Shown: positions 22,370 to 33,879, counted from the first letter of the stretch. The stretch: DNA of 64,000 bases from Delphinus delphis (GCF_949987515.2 NC_082700.1:33939380-34003379); one strand, 5' to 3'. Made by a program: numbers and translations. The notes: a model not told the origin generated them from the sequence alone.

Positions 22370-23320
22370 AAGAAGATGAAGTGGTGATCTGATTGGGCTT
22401 TAAAACAGTCATCATTAAGAAGACAGCTTTTGAGTTAGGTTTTGAAGAATTAGGAGGATTTCCATAAGTAAAGGATAAAGGTATCAGGATGCAATTTCAG
22501 GCAACATATTCTTTCTTATAGTCAATTGAATTTAGCTTCTGATAATGCATTTTGTTTTCCATAACTTTCAATTAAAATATGAGATCATAGTTTATCATAA
22601 TCTGATCATATTATATGAGGGTAAATGCGGATAAATTGTCGTAACTCCTGCATTTTAATTTTTAGAATATACGCCATTTCTTTAGCTAAGTTAGTTTGTA
22701 GTAAAATAATTATAATTTCTAAAAGTAGATACTTTTGATTTTAGTTTCTGATAACATAAGCAGATATTTTACACTTTGGCGTCGTTATTAATTTATTCTC
22801 TTTGGCTCCTCATGGTATCTAGGCACATGAAAAAGAGTTTGTACAGTCTCTTTTTGGTTTATTTATGTATGTGACAGTCCCAAATAAGGGTAGAGTGTTA
22901 AATAGAGCTCAGATCATGCAGGGTTGTATAATTAAGAAATCTAAAGCTAATGCGGAGAGAGAGTGAGTCGTACTTAAAGTAGGGAGACCAAATGGGACGA
23001 TGCTGTCAGATAAGAGATGGAGTATATAAGACAGAGAGATAACTAGACAGAATATACATAGGAAGTATAATAAATGTAAGGTATTATTGTAAGAATATAG
23101 AGAAGTAGGAAAGCAAAAGTTATGGATGACTCCTGGTTTTGAGTTTTAAAAGCTGGATTGAAGTTAGTACCCTTCCAAAGACAGTGAAAGGAGCAGGAAA
23201 GAGGCAGGGAAATACTGTGTAATATTTCTGATATGCTGGGGATGAGATATCTCAGGGAAGTCAGTAAACAGAAATATTCAAGATCAATGAAAAAATCTGG
23301 CCTTGAAATGTAGACATACA
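22370..23320 (-). repeat. L2 LINE, minus strand, left part
   Basis: Antisense L2 phrases include 'cagcttttgagttaggtttt', 'gaagaattaggaggatttcc' (22425-22460) and 'atggatgactcctggttttg' with 'tgctggggatgagatatctc' (23120-23260). 22520-22850 is poorly matched and may hold another old insertion. The copy is interrupted by the long CHR SINE at 23321. Confidence 0.6.
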
Positions 23321-23646
23321 GGAACTTCCCTAGTGGCACAGTGGTTAAGAACCCGCCTGCTAATGCAGGGGACATGGGTTCGAGCCCTGGTCCGGGAAGA
23401 TCTCACATGCCACGGAGCAACTAAGCCTGCGTGCCACAACTACTGAAGCCCATGCGCCTAGAGCCCGTGCTCCGCAACAAAAGAAGCTACTACAATGAGA
23501 AGCCTGCGCACTGCAATGAAGAGTAGCCCCCTCTCGCAGAAACTAGAGAAAGCCCGCACGCAGCAATAAAGACCCAGTGCAGCCAAAAATAAATAAATTT
23601 TTTAAATTGATAAATAAATAAATAAAATTAATTCTTAAAAAAAAAA
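23321..23646 (+). mobile_element. Long CHR-type SINE (older form)
   Basis: Begins GGAACTTCCCTAGTGGCACAG, has the tRNA-Glu-like head with the canonical B-box GGGTTCGAGCC, and extends through 'cacaactactgaagcccatg', 'gcagaaactagagaaagccc' and 'agacccagtgcagccaaaaa' into AAATAAA-type tail. At about 326 bp it is longer than the other twelve copies and contains the ancestral 3' part that they lack. The 16-bp target duplication GAAATGTAGACATACA / GAAATGTAGACGTACA lies at 23305-23320 and 23647-23662. Confidence 0.93.
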
Positions 23647-23662
23647 GAAATGTAGACGTACA

Positions 23663-23770
23663 AGTCATAAGCATACAGGTGACATTTGAAGTATCATGAA
23701 TAGATGTGAATGCAAAGGAAAAATGGCTGGTAGAAGAGAGTCAAGTTGGGATTCTAAAAACTACAAACAG
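23663..23770 (-). repeat. L2 LINE, minus strand, right part
   Basis: Continues the L2 interrupted by the long SINE ('gtcataagcatacaggtgac', 'gaatagatgtgaatgcaaag'). Confidence 0.5.
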
Positions 23771-24254
23771 TTAGGAGCTTTCCTTCCCAATTCTCACCTG
23801 TTATTTTTTCTTAGGTGCACCTACTCCCTCAGGATGCTCAGATTTAACATAATAATGACTTATTAGCACAAATGACTTACTCCTATTTTTCATTACAAGC
23901 ATGTCCCTCAAAAGAACAACACTGGGGTTGTTTGCCACTGGGATGCTTCTACTAATTCTTACCAAATTGTGTACTAGTTTATTTGACCTTTCAAAGCTAC
24001 AAAAATGATTTAATCCAATTAATTATGCACCAAGGAATGTCTACTCTTGGTAATCTTTGTCCCTAGAAGATAAGCAGAGAGAACAATACTGCTCATAGAT
24101 CCAGTTAACAGGATGGAAATGACTCCTTTTCCAGGCAACATAATCTGCTCTGCTAAGTGTCAGGAAATATGACAGCCGAACCACTTACAAAATTTCAATG
24201 GCAATTTTATTATGATAGTATTATATTTGACATATGGTTACTGCTTTGTTCTCA
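23771..24254. other. No gene or repeat recognised
   Basis: Mixed sequence with no identified element or frame. Confidence 0.4.
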
Positions 24255-25020
24255 TACATTCTCCTTTTTATTCCACTCAGAATACCCAACCTCTCTTCCA
24301 GATTCCCTGCCATCTCACTGACCACACCATCTCAGTAACCTTGGCTGGCTCCTCCTCCCCTTTCTAAATGCTTTTTCTTCTCTGTGGCTATGAGTACTCT
24401 CTTGCTAATGATATACTGTATCCCATGGCATTAAATAGCCTCTATACGGTGACGATTTCTGAATATATAGCTCAAGCCTCCATAACCTTCCTTCAACATA
24501 TACAGTTCCACCAAGTGCCAGATTCCTATAGCCAACTTGTTTCTTAATATCTCTACTTGAATATCTAGTAGGCATCTCAAATTGGTTATATCCAATATGT
24601 AACACTTGATTCTACTTTCCCCACACAATGGTACCAATAACAGTAATTGTCCACCATTTACCCCATAGTTCAGGCCAACATACAGACAGTATTCTTGATT
24701 TGTTTCCTTTCCTCTCATCCCACATGGAACTGATTTACTTTTACTATTGCCTCAACATTCAATCTATATTCTCAGTCTAACTAATTATTATCATTTCCCC
24801 TGTTACAACCCTAATCCTTCATCCCTTAGAAGGCTGGAAATACCCTTCTAATCAGTTTCACATCATCTCCCTTCTACCTACCTCTGTTAACATAACCCAA
24901 TTCATTGCCTCTTCAGGGTCTTTGAACTTGCTGTTGCACTGCATGATATGTTTCTCCCTCACATCTTTGCATGGCTCATGCCCTTATTTAATCCTGGTCT
25001 CTGCTCAAAAGACACCACTT
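24255..25020 (+). repeat. L2 LINE, plus strand, left part
   Basis: Clear sense L2 3' ORF and downstream sequence: 'ctctacttgaatatctagta' followed by 'ggcatctcaaattggttata' (24555-24600), and 'ttgaacttgctgttgcactg' with 'ctcatgcccttatttaatcc' (24925-24995). Two minus-strand frames at 24405-24718 are by-products. The sequence stops at the L1 insertion at 25021 and resumes at 26123. Confidence 0.8.
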
Positions 25021-26108
25021 TGGTTAGTATGATAATCTCTAGGTCCATCCATGTTGCTGCAAATGGCATTATTTCATTCTTCTTTATGGCTGAGTAATAT
25101 TCCATTGTATATATGTACCACATCTTCTTTATCCATTCATTTGTCGATGGGCATTCAGGTTGTTTCCATGACCTGGCTATTGTAAACAGTGCTGCAATGA
25201 ATATTGGGGTGCTTGTGCCTTTTTGAATTATGGTTTTCTCTGGATATATGCCCAGGAGTGGGATTGCTGGATCGTATGGTAGTTCTATTTTTAGTTTTTA
25301 AAGGAACCCCCATACTGGTCTCCATAGCAGTTGTAAATATTTACATTCCCACCACACCCTCTCCAGCATTTATTATTTGTAGAGTTTTTAATGATGGCCA
25401 TTCTGACTGCTGTGAGTTGATACCTCATTGTGGTTTTGATCTGCATTTCTCTAACACCTAGGGATGTTGAACATCTTTTCATGTACTTTTTGGCCACCTG
25501 CATGTGTTCTTCAGAGACATGTCTAGTTAGGTCTTCTGCCCATTTTTTGATTGGATTGTTTGTTTTTTTGATATTGAGCTGCATGAGCAGTTTGTATATT
25601 TTGGAGATTAATCCCTTGTCAGTTGCACAGTTTGCAATATTATTTTCTCTGTGGGTTGTCTTTTTGTTTTGCTTATGGTTTCCTTTACTGTGGTGCAAAA
25701 GCTTACTTACTAAGTGCAGTAAGTCAGACAGAGAAAGACAAATATCCTATGATATCACTTATATGTGGAATCCAAAAAATTATACAAATGAACTTATTTA
25801 CAAAACAGAAGCAGACTCACAGACTTCAAAAACAGACTTATGGTTACCAAAGGGGAAATGTGGGGGTGGAGAGATAAATTAGGAGTTTGGGATTAAAATA
25901 TACACACTACTATATATAAAATAGATAATCAACAAGGACCTACTGTATAGCACAGGGAACTCTACTCAATATTCCCTATACAGGGAAAGAATCTAAAAAA
26001 GAATGGATATATGTGTATGTATAACTGAATCACTTTGCTGTGCACCTGAATCTAACACAACATTTAAATCAACTATACTCCAATATAAAATAAAAATTAA
26101 ATTAAAAA
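25021..26108 (+). mobile_element. 5'-truncated L1 with 5' inversion (twin priming)
   Basis: 25021-25707 is the C-terminal part of L1 ORF2 in antisense, and 25712-26108 is the following ORF2 end and 3'UTR in sense, ending in an A-rich tail. In element order the inverted piece ends where 'gattatcatactaa' would continue and the sense piece starts ACTAAGTGCAGTAAGTCAG, so the two parts are adjacent in L1 with at most a few bases of overlap. The target duplication AAAAGACACCACTT / AAAAGACATCATTT (25007-25020, 26109-26122) confirms a single insertion. Twin priming during target-primed reverse transcription is the established explanation. Confidence 0.93.
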
Positions 26109-26122
26109 AAAAGACATCATTT

Positions 26123-26395
26123 CAGAAAGAACTTGAATGACTGCTCTTTATAAATTTCCCTCACTCAAATAACTTTTTATCTACCATCTGCCTTTATTTT
26201 CCATCACAGGACTGACATTTTATAGTATATTTATTTATACTTTTATTCATCATCTGCCTCCTTTATTAATATTTAAGTGTCATGAAGGCAGGGACTTTTC
26301 ATTCTTCATTTCTATATCCCCCAAACTTAAAATACTACCTGGCTATAAATATTCAGATTTATTTGTTTAGTGAGTGAATGCAGTACGCAAGAGAT
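26123..26395 (+). repeat. L2 LINE, plus strand, right part with 3' end
   Basis: Continues after the L1 with 'gactgctctttataaatttc', then 'aagtgtcatgaaggcaggga', 'tatatcccccaaacttaaaa' and a terminal 'gtgagtgaatg', the standard L2 3' end. Confidence 0.8.
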
Positions 26396-27284
26396 TTAGA
26401 AATGCAAGTCTTTTAGGTTTGACACACCTCTGCCTTAAAACTTTATAATTCCTATTGGAAGGAATGTAGGCAAAATATTTAAGGATAAAAGAAGGCAAAA
26501 CATAACAACATTCTCTGATTCGTTCCACTAATGACCTTATACATTTGTGTGTGAAAAGCCTGCTTCTCTTAACGGAGCACTCGTGTTTTATCTGTTGCCC
26601 TTATTTTTGTCTTAAGTCTTTAAAGAGTAAAACCAGACTGCTGATTTCCAAAGGGTTTTATTTCCTCATGTTGAATGTAGGACTTTTATATTTAGGAGCA
26701 CAAACTCTCCTAATTATATACAACCTACTGTTCTAAATTTTGCATTTTACTTTGCAGTTTAGTGCTATGTGATTTACTTGCTACCAATTTTGATGTCAGA
26801 AATTTGACATTTAGATTGCTTTTGTAAAGTAATGGGTAAAGTGGATTTAGTACTGAATGAAACTTAGCATCTTCCTTCTGAGCTTCTTTTTAATATAATT
26901 TTTTTTTTTACTTATGTGCAATGATCTGCCCACAATGTCATGATAATAGGTCAAATAGTCATCCTTATTTATAAATTCAGAAGCAGTATTTTTAACCCTT
27001 AGTAAGCTAATTTTACTGAGATTTTTTTTCTCCAAACAACAAAAGACTGGAATACAACTTTTATAATTCACTAAATAAGTATCTACACATTAATTTACAT
27101 TTATTAAAGATAATATAATTTGTAGAGAGACACTAGAAGAAATGTTGCTTTATTATGGAATTCTGATTTTAGCTAGATTCATATTGTGGTTTTGAATTTT
27201 AACTAACAAATGAATTATTCTTACCTATTGAACACCATCACTTACATTTTGTGGTAATTATTAGTTCTCAAAAGATAGCTAGAT
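26396..27284. other. No gene or repeat recognised
   Basis: AT-rich; the 63-codon frame at 26545-26736 shows no domain. Confidence 0.45.
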
Positions 27285-27365
27285 ATATAGGTACATATGT
27301 ATATAGGTACATATGTATATATATATATGTGTTATATATATATATAATTATGTGTAAATATAAAT
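27285..27365. repeat. TA-rich tract with a duplicated TAGGTACATATGTAT unit
   Basis: ATAGGTACATATGTAT occurs twice in tandem (from about 27287 and 27303) before a (TA)n run. Confidence 0.85.
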
Positions 27366-28129
27366 ATGTATAAATATTTAATCAACAAAACATTAACTAA
27401 AAATTCATAACAGTTAAAATAAACAGAGATTCAAATTCTTCCTGTTTTGCTTTAATGCCTCGTTCTTTCTATTCAGATTTGATAAGCCTAGGAGAATAAG
27501 GCAGGAATATTTGTCTTATTTCTAGGAAGGAAAATTTGCCTGGTTCTAAAATGAAAGTCTCTTTCTAGATTTAAAAGATCCCTCAACCATGAAGAATTGA
27601 GAATTGTGAAGTAGCTTTTGACAGTTTTTTTCAAATTCTCAAGTACTTGAAAGCTCTGTGACATGAAAAAATTTGTCAGATTTCAAGGATATGTTTTTTT
27701 CTGTCTCTGAACTGAAAAGAACACAAGGAGTTAAGATATTTCCATTCCTTAAGTTCTTAATTACTTTCCATAAGTCTTGTAATTTTTGATAAATAGAAAT
27801 TTGGAATGTAGGTGTTTTATCTATGGAGTGTGCTTAATGTTTTTTATGTAATTATTAATAGTGTCCACTCTCATTATCAAAAGAGATATAGTTGGAACGA
27901 TAAATTATATGGTCATCCTAGAACTTTTAAGGAATGCTTGAATTCCATAAAATATTCAGATAAGTGTCAGCTTATCACTAGACAGACACCCTCATGATCA
28001 CTTTAGGTAGAAGGAAATGTAAATCAGGCAAATTATTATGTTTATACAATCAGAATTAACCGATACTTCCTTGAGACAAGTATTCAATAGTATAGTTATC
28101 TTCTTTAGTTCAGATATTTTGACACATGG
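27366..28129. other. Repeat-poor unassigned sequence
   Basis: No recognisable interspersed repeat; no gene-like frame. Confidence 0.45.
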
Positions 28130-28260
28130 TTGTAATGAAGAGCTAATAATTTTTATTGTAGAAGCTGAGAGCAGCTGAGTGGATTAAATTAGATAATTAC
28201 CAGCTGCTACTCTTCAAAATATGGCTGCAACTCAGAATAAAGCCACTTACAAGGCCTAAG
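28130..28260. promoter_or_regulatory. Possible regulatory element: homeodomain and E-box cluster
   Basis: Within about 45 bp are an E-box CAGCTG at 28172-28177, GGATTA at 28181-28186 (bicoid/OTX-type core), TAATTA at 28194-28199 (homeodomain core) and a second CAGCTG at 28201-28206. It lies in a repeat-free stretch. These motifs are short and common, so function is inferred, not shown. Confidence 0.25.
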
Positions 28261-29214
28261 ATAGTTGTATGACATGGTTCGATATCTGGGTGTCACACAG
28301 AGATGCAATACTGAGGCCTTTTGCCATACTAAAAAAAAAAAAAGGTAGAGAAAGATTTATGAAGTGAAGGCCTTCGGCTAAGATAATATACAACTTTTAC
28401 GAGGATTTGCAAACCTCATCTCCAATCCCAGTACTCAGAATTGTGGGATTTGGATAACAATCATGATTTGGGCAGTTTAACAGCTATTTGTAAATTTGAT
28501 AGCCAGCTTTCCAAGTATCTTCATGGACATAAAATATATATAAACTGTACCAATACTTCATTAAAGAGTTACATGATTGTTCCAAACTTCTCTTGCTGTG
28601 GTAATGTTTTCATATTTCTGTCGCTGATGATTACATTCCTGTATTTCTGTCACTGCTGATTGTATTTGTACGTGTGCTGGTTATTTCTTAGCACTGTTGA
28701 TTACAGAGATGTGGGCAATTTGAAGTTTCCCTCATTGTAATTAGTTCTCCTTTGATGGTATTTTTTTTCACTGTCATTATTTGTATATTGTGGCACTAGT
28801 TGACTTTTTTGAGATGTAAGTCAATAACTTGTTATTGATAAAGAAATAAATGCTTCCATTTGTGATGTAAATTAAAAAGCTGTTTGTGAAGTAAGATTTT
28901 TTATTGATAATAGTAATTTATTAAAACAGTACACCTCACATTCCTATACTGATCAGCACATTACATTTTGAATCAAAGTTTTAAAATCTATCATTCCAGT
29001 AAGCTTTAAATAGTAACTTTAATTTCATTATATAATAAAATAGGCAAGTGTTCAAAGTGTAAGAGGCAGTATTATGTCACTCATTACCTTATAATGAGTT
29101 CCTCTGTTTAGTCTAGACCTGGGTTAAATAAAGGCTTTAAATGTTGGAACTTTCAAAGTGTTCCTTTTAATTTTACCAGTAGTGTTCTCTTTTCCAGAAA
29201 CACAATTATTTGAT
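28261..29214. other. Repeat-poor unassigned sequence
   Basis: No recognisable element apart from a 13-A run near 28330. Confidence 0.45.
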
Positions 29215-29350
29215 TAAAATGACTTCAACTTGCGTGTGCATCAGTGCCAAGAAATAAAATTTGTCATTTGCAAATGAAGACTCAAAACAATGCAATTTTT
29301 GTTCATTAGAACTGTCTATAAGCTGCTAAATAATGAGGGCAGTTCTCTCT
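29215..29350. promoter_or_regulatory. Possible regulatory element: POU/SOX-like motif cluster
   Basis: Contains the perfect 12-bp palindrome CATTTGCAAATG (29265-29276), which includes octamer-like TTTGCAAAT, and ACAATG (29287-29292), a SOX-like core, next to TGCAATTTTT. Complexity is higher than in the flanks. This resembles conserved non-coding elements, but conservation cannot be tested here. Confidence 0.25.
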
Positions 29351-30359
29351 TTGAAGGGCATGTAAGTTCAAGTCTATGGAACAATCAACTTCACTAGTTT
29401 TCTATATTTAGTGTTCCAGTTTTCATTAAAAAAGTCATATCATTTTTCATATGAAATCTCTCCATATAGAGGCATAACAGTCTATACAGGAATATCAATT
29501 AATTTAGGAAAGAATTTAGGGTAAACTAAGTAAAGCATTAACTATGTCAAGGAGAGTTGAGTAAGAGAAACTCTTCTAAAACTTCTTTATAATAAAAGCA
29601 TTTTCACTTATGTTGAGTTTCACAAGTTGTTTCTTCAGCATCACCTGGGCTTTGGTATAGATTCCTCTTAAGCCACATATACACAATAAGAAAGAAGCCC
29701 AATAACTTATGCTGAATAATTGCAGTGAAAAAAATCAAAACTATAAACTAGGTTATTTCTCTCACATATGTTTTACAGAACAAGCTGTCTTTTCTAATCA
29801 AAGAAAACTAAAGTCATGACCCAGGACACATTAAGATTTGTCTAGAAATCTCCAATTATTGCTCTAGCTTTAGTTCTCCCAAGGAAGATAAATGTTTTCA
29901 ATTTGTAACAGTGTAAAGACACAATTAATTGACTATAAATTATGAATCTAATTTGATATAATCCAAAGTTTCTATAATTTAATAAAAACTTCTCTATCTT
30001 ACCCAGTCATTCCATGATATATCTTCTTCCACCCAGACTTGTACTTTGAATATTCTGAACATGTTGACTCAGGTTTTTGTTCATGGTGTACCCTTACTTA
30101 TATTCTATTTTTATTCACAGTTCAGCTGGCATCCCACTTCTGCCACAAGGCATCCCTGCCACATAGGTCTTTTTACCTCAGTTGTATCTTCCATTGTTTT
30201 CCAACATGTTAATGGAGCCCTGATAGACACTAAATAGTTTTTCTTCTCTTAATTCCACCATCTTCAAGTACCTCAGAAAGTTTCTAAAAATGGCATCTTG
30301 CTACAAAAGTTGGACACATAATCATAGAACAAAGAGAAGATATTTTAATGAAAATCCTT
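29351..30359. other. No gene or repeat recognised
   Basis: Unassigned; 30090-30220 is GC-richer and could be weak L2, not annotated. Confidence 0.4.
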
Positions 30360-30600
30360 TCTCTTAATCGTCATTAAGATGAAGATTACTCTTAATCTTC
30401 ATTTCTCTCCCCTACACTCACAATCAACCATTATATATCATACATATTTGTTTATTGTCTTTTCTCTTCCATAGAATGTAAATTCTACACATGAGGAGGC
30501 TTTTTTTTAATTCATTTCTGATTCCCCTGAGGCTCTTATGGTGCCTGATGCTATTCCACAAATATTTGCTTATTTATTGAATAAAAGTCCACAAATGTGC
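30360..30600 (+). repeat. L2 LINE 3' end, plus strand
   Basis: 'tttattgtcttttctcttcc' then 'atagaatgtaaattctacac', 'atgaggaggctt' and 'caaatatttgcttatttatt' then 'gaataaaa' follow the L2 3' order (tagaatgtaagctccatgagggcaggg...caataaatatttgttgaatga). Confidence 0.65.
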
Positions 30601-31519
30601 CAAGATATTAGAATAAGGAAGCTTGGTTTAAAGGTCGAAAAATGGGTGATGAAGTAATTTGGTTTCCAGCTTCTGTCATTAACAATATTTATTCCAAGAA
30701 TGATAAAATATTTAAGTGATTTTATTTACATAGGTAAATTAGGAGTCTATGATGTCACTTTATATATAGGTTCTACAATATATTACTTCAAACATAGCTG
30801 AGCATTTCTTCAAAAAAGGATTTTGCTATTCTCATCCTATACCCCATTCAGTTAGGTTATGTAATAAGAGAAAATAAATTAATTATTTAAATATTAATAG
30901 TATTGCTACTCACATTTCATCATTTACTAGAGGCTTTAAAAAAATAAACTCCTCTTGAGGGAATAGGTCTACTACTCCTATTTTCTTTTGATACTTGAGC
31001 TTCTGCTCCTATATGAATTTGTTCAGCACACCCTAGGGAAGTCTGACATAATTTATATCATTGTAATTGTTCTTAACTTTGCTTTATATAGGAGCCAATG
31101 TGGAATACCCTCAAGTAATGTCATTTTATTTGCAGAATACTAATACTCTTCACTAATTCAATTTGTATTGCTTTTAGTATAAGAATATTTTTAAAAGTCC
31201 ATAAAATTTGAGAAACATTATCTCCATATAACTTTAGAATTTACATACACCCTGCCTGACTTCAAAAATAGAATCTTGTCACCTTATGTCAAGTAGCCCC
31301 CAAATAACTTTATACATTATTTAAAATTTTAGTTTCTTCCCTGGAATCATCTGGATCAATGTAATTTATTAAACAAGAAGAACAGTTCAGTGTTAGTCCT
31401 ATAAACATTAAGGAGGTCTTTAAAACACACCCTTCATTGTGATCTCTCTTATCAGAATTTAACATGAGGGTTATGAAGTAGGGAATAAGAATTACTGATT
31501 TTCTTAATTTATTTAAGGG

Positions 31520-31520
<1 letters not shown>
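30601..31520. other. No gene or repeat recognised
   Basis: AT-rich unassigned sequence. Confidence 0.45.
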
Positions 31521-31554
<34 letters not shown>

Positions 31555-31556
31555 CA
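31521..31556. repeat. (CA)n microsatellite
   Basis: About 15 uninterrupted CA units followed by TGCACATGCACACA. Confidence 0.95.
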
Positions 31557-32369
31557 CATGCACACATTTAAGAGAGTACAATGTACTTAGAAACAAAACT
31601 GTTAAGTGGTAATCTTAATAATCTTCATATTACAGGATTATTTAAATTAAAACCAACAAGCTGAAGAACTTGTTTATGGTTGTCACACTTCCCACCTAAA
31701 TGAAAATTGCATATTTGATCCTGTTCATGAATTTTGTGATTTAAGTATTAGTCTATTGTGAGATAGGCAATAAGTACTTCATTTTCATTTTTGACTCAAT
31801 AGGAAAAATTCAGGTAAGCACATTTACCTACTTTACCAACCACACCTATGCAGCATCTGTGATACAGGAGTCATCAGTAATAGACTCAAAGGGAACTTCA
31901 TCAGGTCAAATTTCAGAACAAAGCAGCACATGATTAGGGAAAACACTACTATGGTGAAATTTTATATGCTCATTATCAATGCTTATTCCCAATTTCTCAG
32001 TATCAAAATACAAAATTCTCAAATGTCTGAAAGGCAGAATGGAATAGTTGAAATATATGTGAAAGTTGAGATAAATTATACAGTTTAATTATATATAATT
32101 GAATACATGTATACTTTTGAGGAAGAATGAGAAAATGTGAGGAAAATGTAGAGAAGAAAAAGAAAGAAAAAGAATGAAACAGGAAATAGTGGTTGAGAAA
32201 GAAAATATTTAAATTCAAGGGACAATAATATCGCATTTTGCAGACTACAAAGTGTGAAAAAAAGTTCTGAATATTATGGAGATTATAATATTCCTTGGAA
32301 AGACAAAATAAAAATTGGAACTAACAGATAGTAGTAAAAGATTTTCTTCCACGATATATGAGAACATAA
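31557..32369. other. No gene or repeat recognised
   Basis: Contains an A/G-rich stretch (32120-32210) that yields a Phe/Ser-rich minus frame; no element recognised. Confidence 0.45.
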
Positions 32370-32470
32370 GCTGCTTCAAGAAGTTTTTGTTCATTAATGT
32401 GTTCTTACTTCCTATAAAAGAGTCTGGCACAGGGTAGCTATTCAGTAAATGTTTCTTGAATGTATTTATA
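32370..32470 (+). repeat. L2 LINE 3' terminus, short
   Basis: 'agagtctggcacagggtagc' then 'tattcagtaaatgtttcttg' and 'aatgtat' match the last part of L2 (cctggcacatagtaggtgctcaataaatgtttgttgaatga). Confidence 0.7.
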
Positions 32471-32667
32471 TAATAAATAAGAGTTTTCCATAGATACATT
32501 TAAATTAATTGCTTATGTAATTACTTAATTACACAGATTTAATGATTTCCAAGGAAGAAAGATTAGGGTTAGTGTGGTGGCATTTGAATTGTGTTGATAA
32601 ATTTTAGGCTAATAGATTTCAGATAACTAGAAACTAGGGGTTAGGCATACCTCATTATTTTCTTCTT
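32471..32667. other. Short unassigned stretch
   Basis: AT-rich; nothing nameable. Confidence 0.4.
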
Positions 32668-33357
32668 TTAACACATTTATTGAATGGTTGTCATGTGCCC
32701 ATCAATATGGTAGGCCCTATAGATACAGAGATCAAAGGCAAAATATCTGGCTTCACTTAGCCTGTATCCTAAGAAAAACAAGAAAAAATAAACAGTCAAT
32801 ACACATGAAGAAATATTTGCAATACAGAAAAAGTGATGTGCTAGAGATTCAAGTATGCACAGAGCATAAGTGTCTAGTGAGTCCTGAAGAGATAAAGAAT
32901 AATGCTTGGAAGTAATGGTGACTTGGCTGATCCTCAAAGACAAATGTGTGACAATCATAAGGAAAAGGGAGAAATGCTTTCTGGGGATCAGGAATGGCAC
33001 ATACAAATGCCTTGGAGTTTGAGAGAGTCTAGTCTTCTGGAAAAGAGAAAGTAAGGAAGATACCTATAGAGGAGTGGCAGGGCGTTTCTTGCTGAGCTAT
33101 AGAGCTTAGATTTTATGCCATTGGCAATGAGAGTCATGGAAAGATTCCATGCTGGTGATTATGTGAACAGATTTTACTGGAAAACGTCCCTGACTGAAGA
33201 AAGAATTGGATGAGACCTTTCAGAACATGAGAATGGATTGAAAGTAATTGATAAAGGAAATGGGAAAGTGTAGTTCTGTAACTCAGATGAGAAATGGTGT
33301 GAGACAAGAGCAACTGGAATGAAGTGAGGAGGATAAACATCACAAAGTAAATAAATC
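32668..33357 (-). repeat. L2 LINE, minus strand, main part
   Basis: From 'cacatttattgaatggttgt' (the L2 3' end in antisense) through 'taggccctatagatacagag', 'agcataagtgtctagtgagt', 'gagcttagattttatgccat' and 'ggtgattatgtgaacagatt', the antisense L2 order is followed for almost 700 bp. An MIR interrupts it at 33358. Confidence 0.75.
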
Positions 33358-33640
33358 ACCATAGCTGATATGTATTGAGTATTTTTCAAGTGCTGTACAC
33401 TGTTGTGAGTGTTTTACACTTATAACCCCTTTCAATTTATACTACAACCTTATATGATATGTATAATTTTGTCCATCCATCCCATTTTACAGATGAAGAA
33501 AGTGGAGCTCAGAGAGGTTAAGTAATTCACTTAATATCACAGCTAGCACACAGCAAGAAAGTGGCCAAGACAATATAAACCCAAGAAGTCTGGCTCTAGA
33601 ATCCATGCTTTTGACCACTATATGATAATACCTCTGGAGA
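33358..33640 (-). repeat. MIR SINE, full length, minus strand
   Basis: The best MIR in the window: 'gatatgtattgagtattttt', 'cccattttacagatgaagaa', 'gctcagagaggttaagtaat', 'tcacagctagcacacagcaa' and 'gtctggctctagaatccatg' then 'cttttgaccactata' in correct antisense order. It is inserted in an L2. Confidence 0.88.
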
Positions 33641-33780
33641 GACAAAATATATTAATGAGGTAGAGTTAACATAATTTGCAGGTTAGAAAGATAAATACAT
33701 GAGGGGGAAAGATACATTTAAGATGATTCCTAAGTTTCTGACTGAAGTTGGAGATCGGAGAGTAGAAAATTTATTTCTCC
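33641..33780 (-). repeat. L2 LINE, minus strand, continuation
   Basis: 'agatgattcctaagtttctg' and 'actgaagttggagatcgg' resume the antisense L2 after the MIR. Confidence 0.55.
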
Positions 33781-33810
33781 TATTGACTATAAAATACACA
33801 TAGCTGTTGT

Positions 33811-33812
33811 TA

Positions 33813-33851
<39 letters not shown>

Positions 33852-33854
33852 AAT
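33811..33854. repeat. (AAAT)n microsatellite
   Basis: Ten or more perfect AAAT units. Confidence 0.95.
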
Positions 33855-33879
33855 CTCCTTCATAAGGTTGTATGGTAAT

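Noticed and set aside
24405..24718. Two overlapping minus-strand frames (66 and 95 codons)
   Set aside because: They run antisense to a clear L2 LINE and have no recognisable domain.
33811..33854. Possible short-spacer direct-repeat array of CRISPR type
   Set aside because: It is a plain AAAT microsatellite, and the genome is mammalian.
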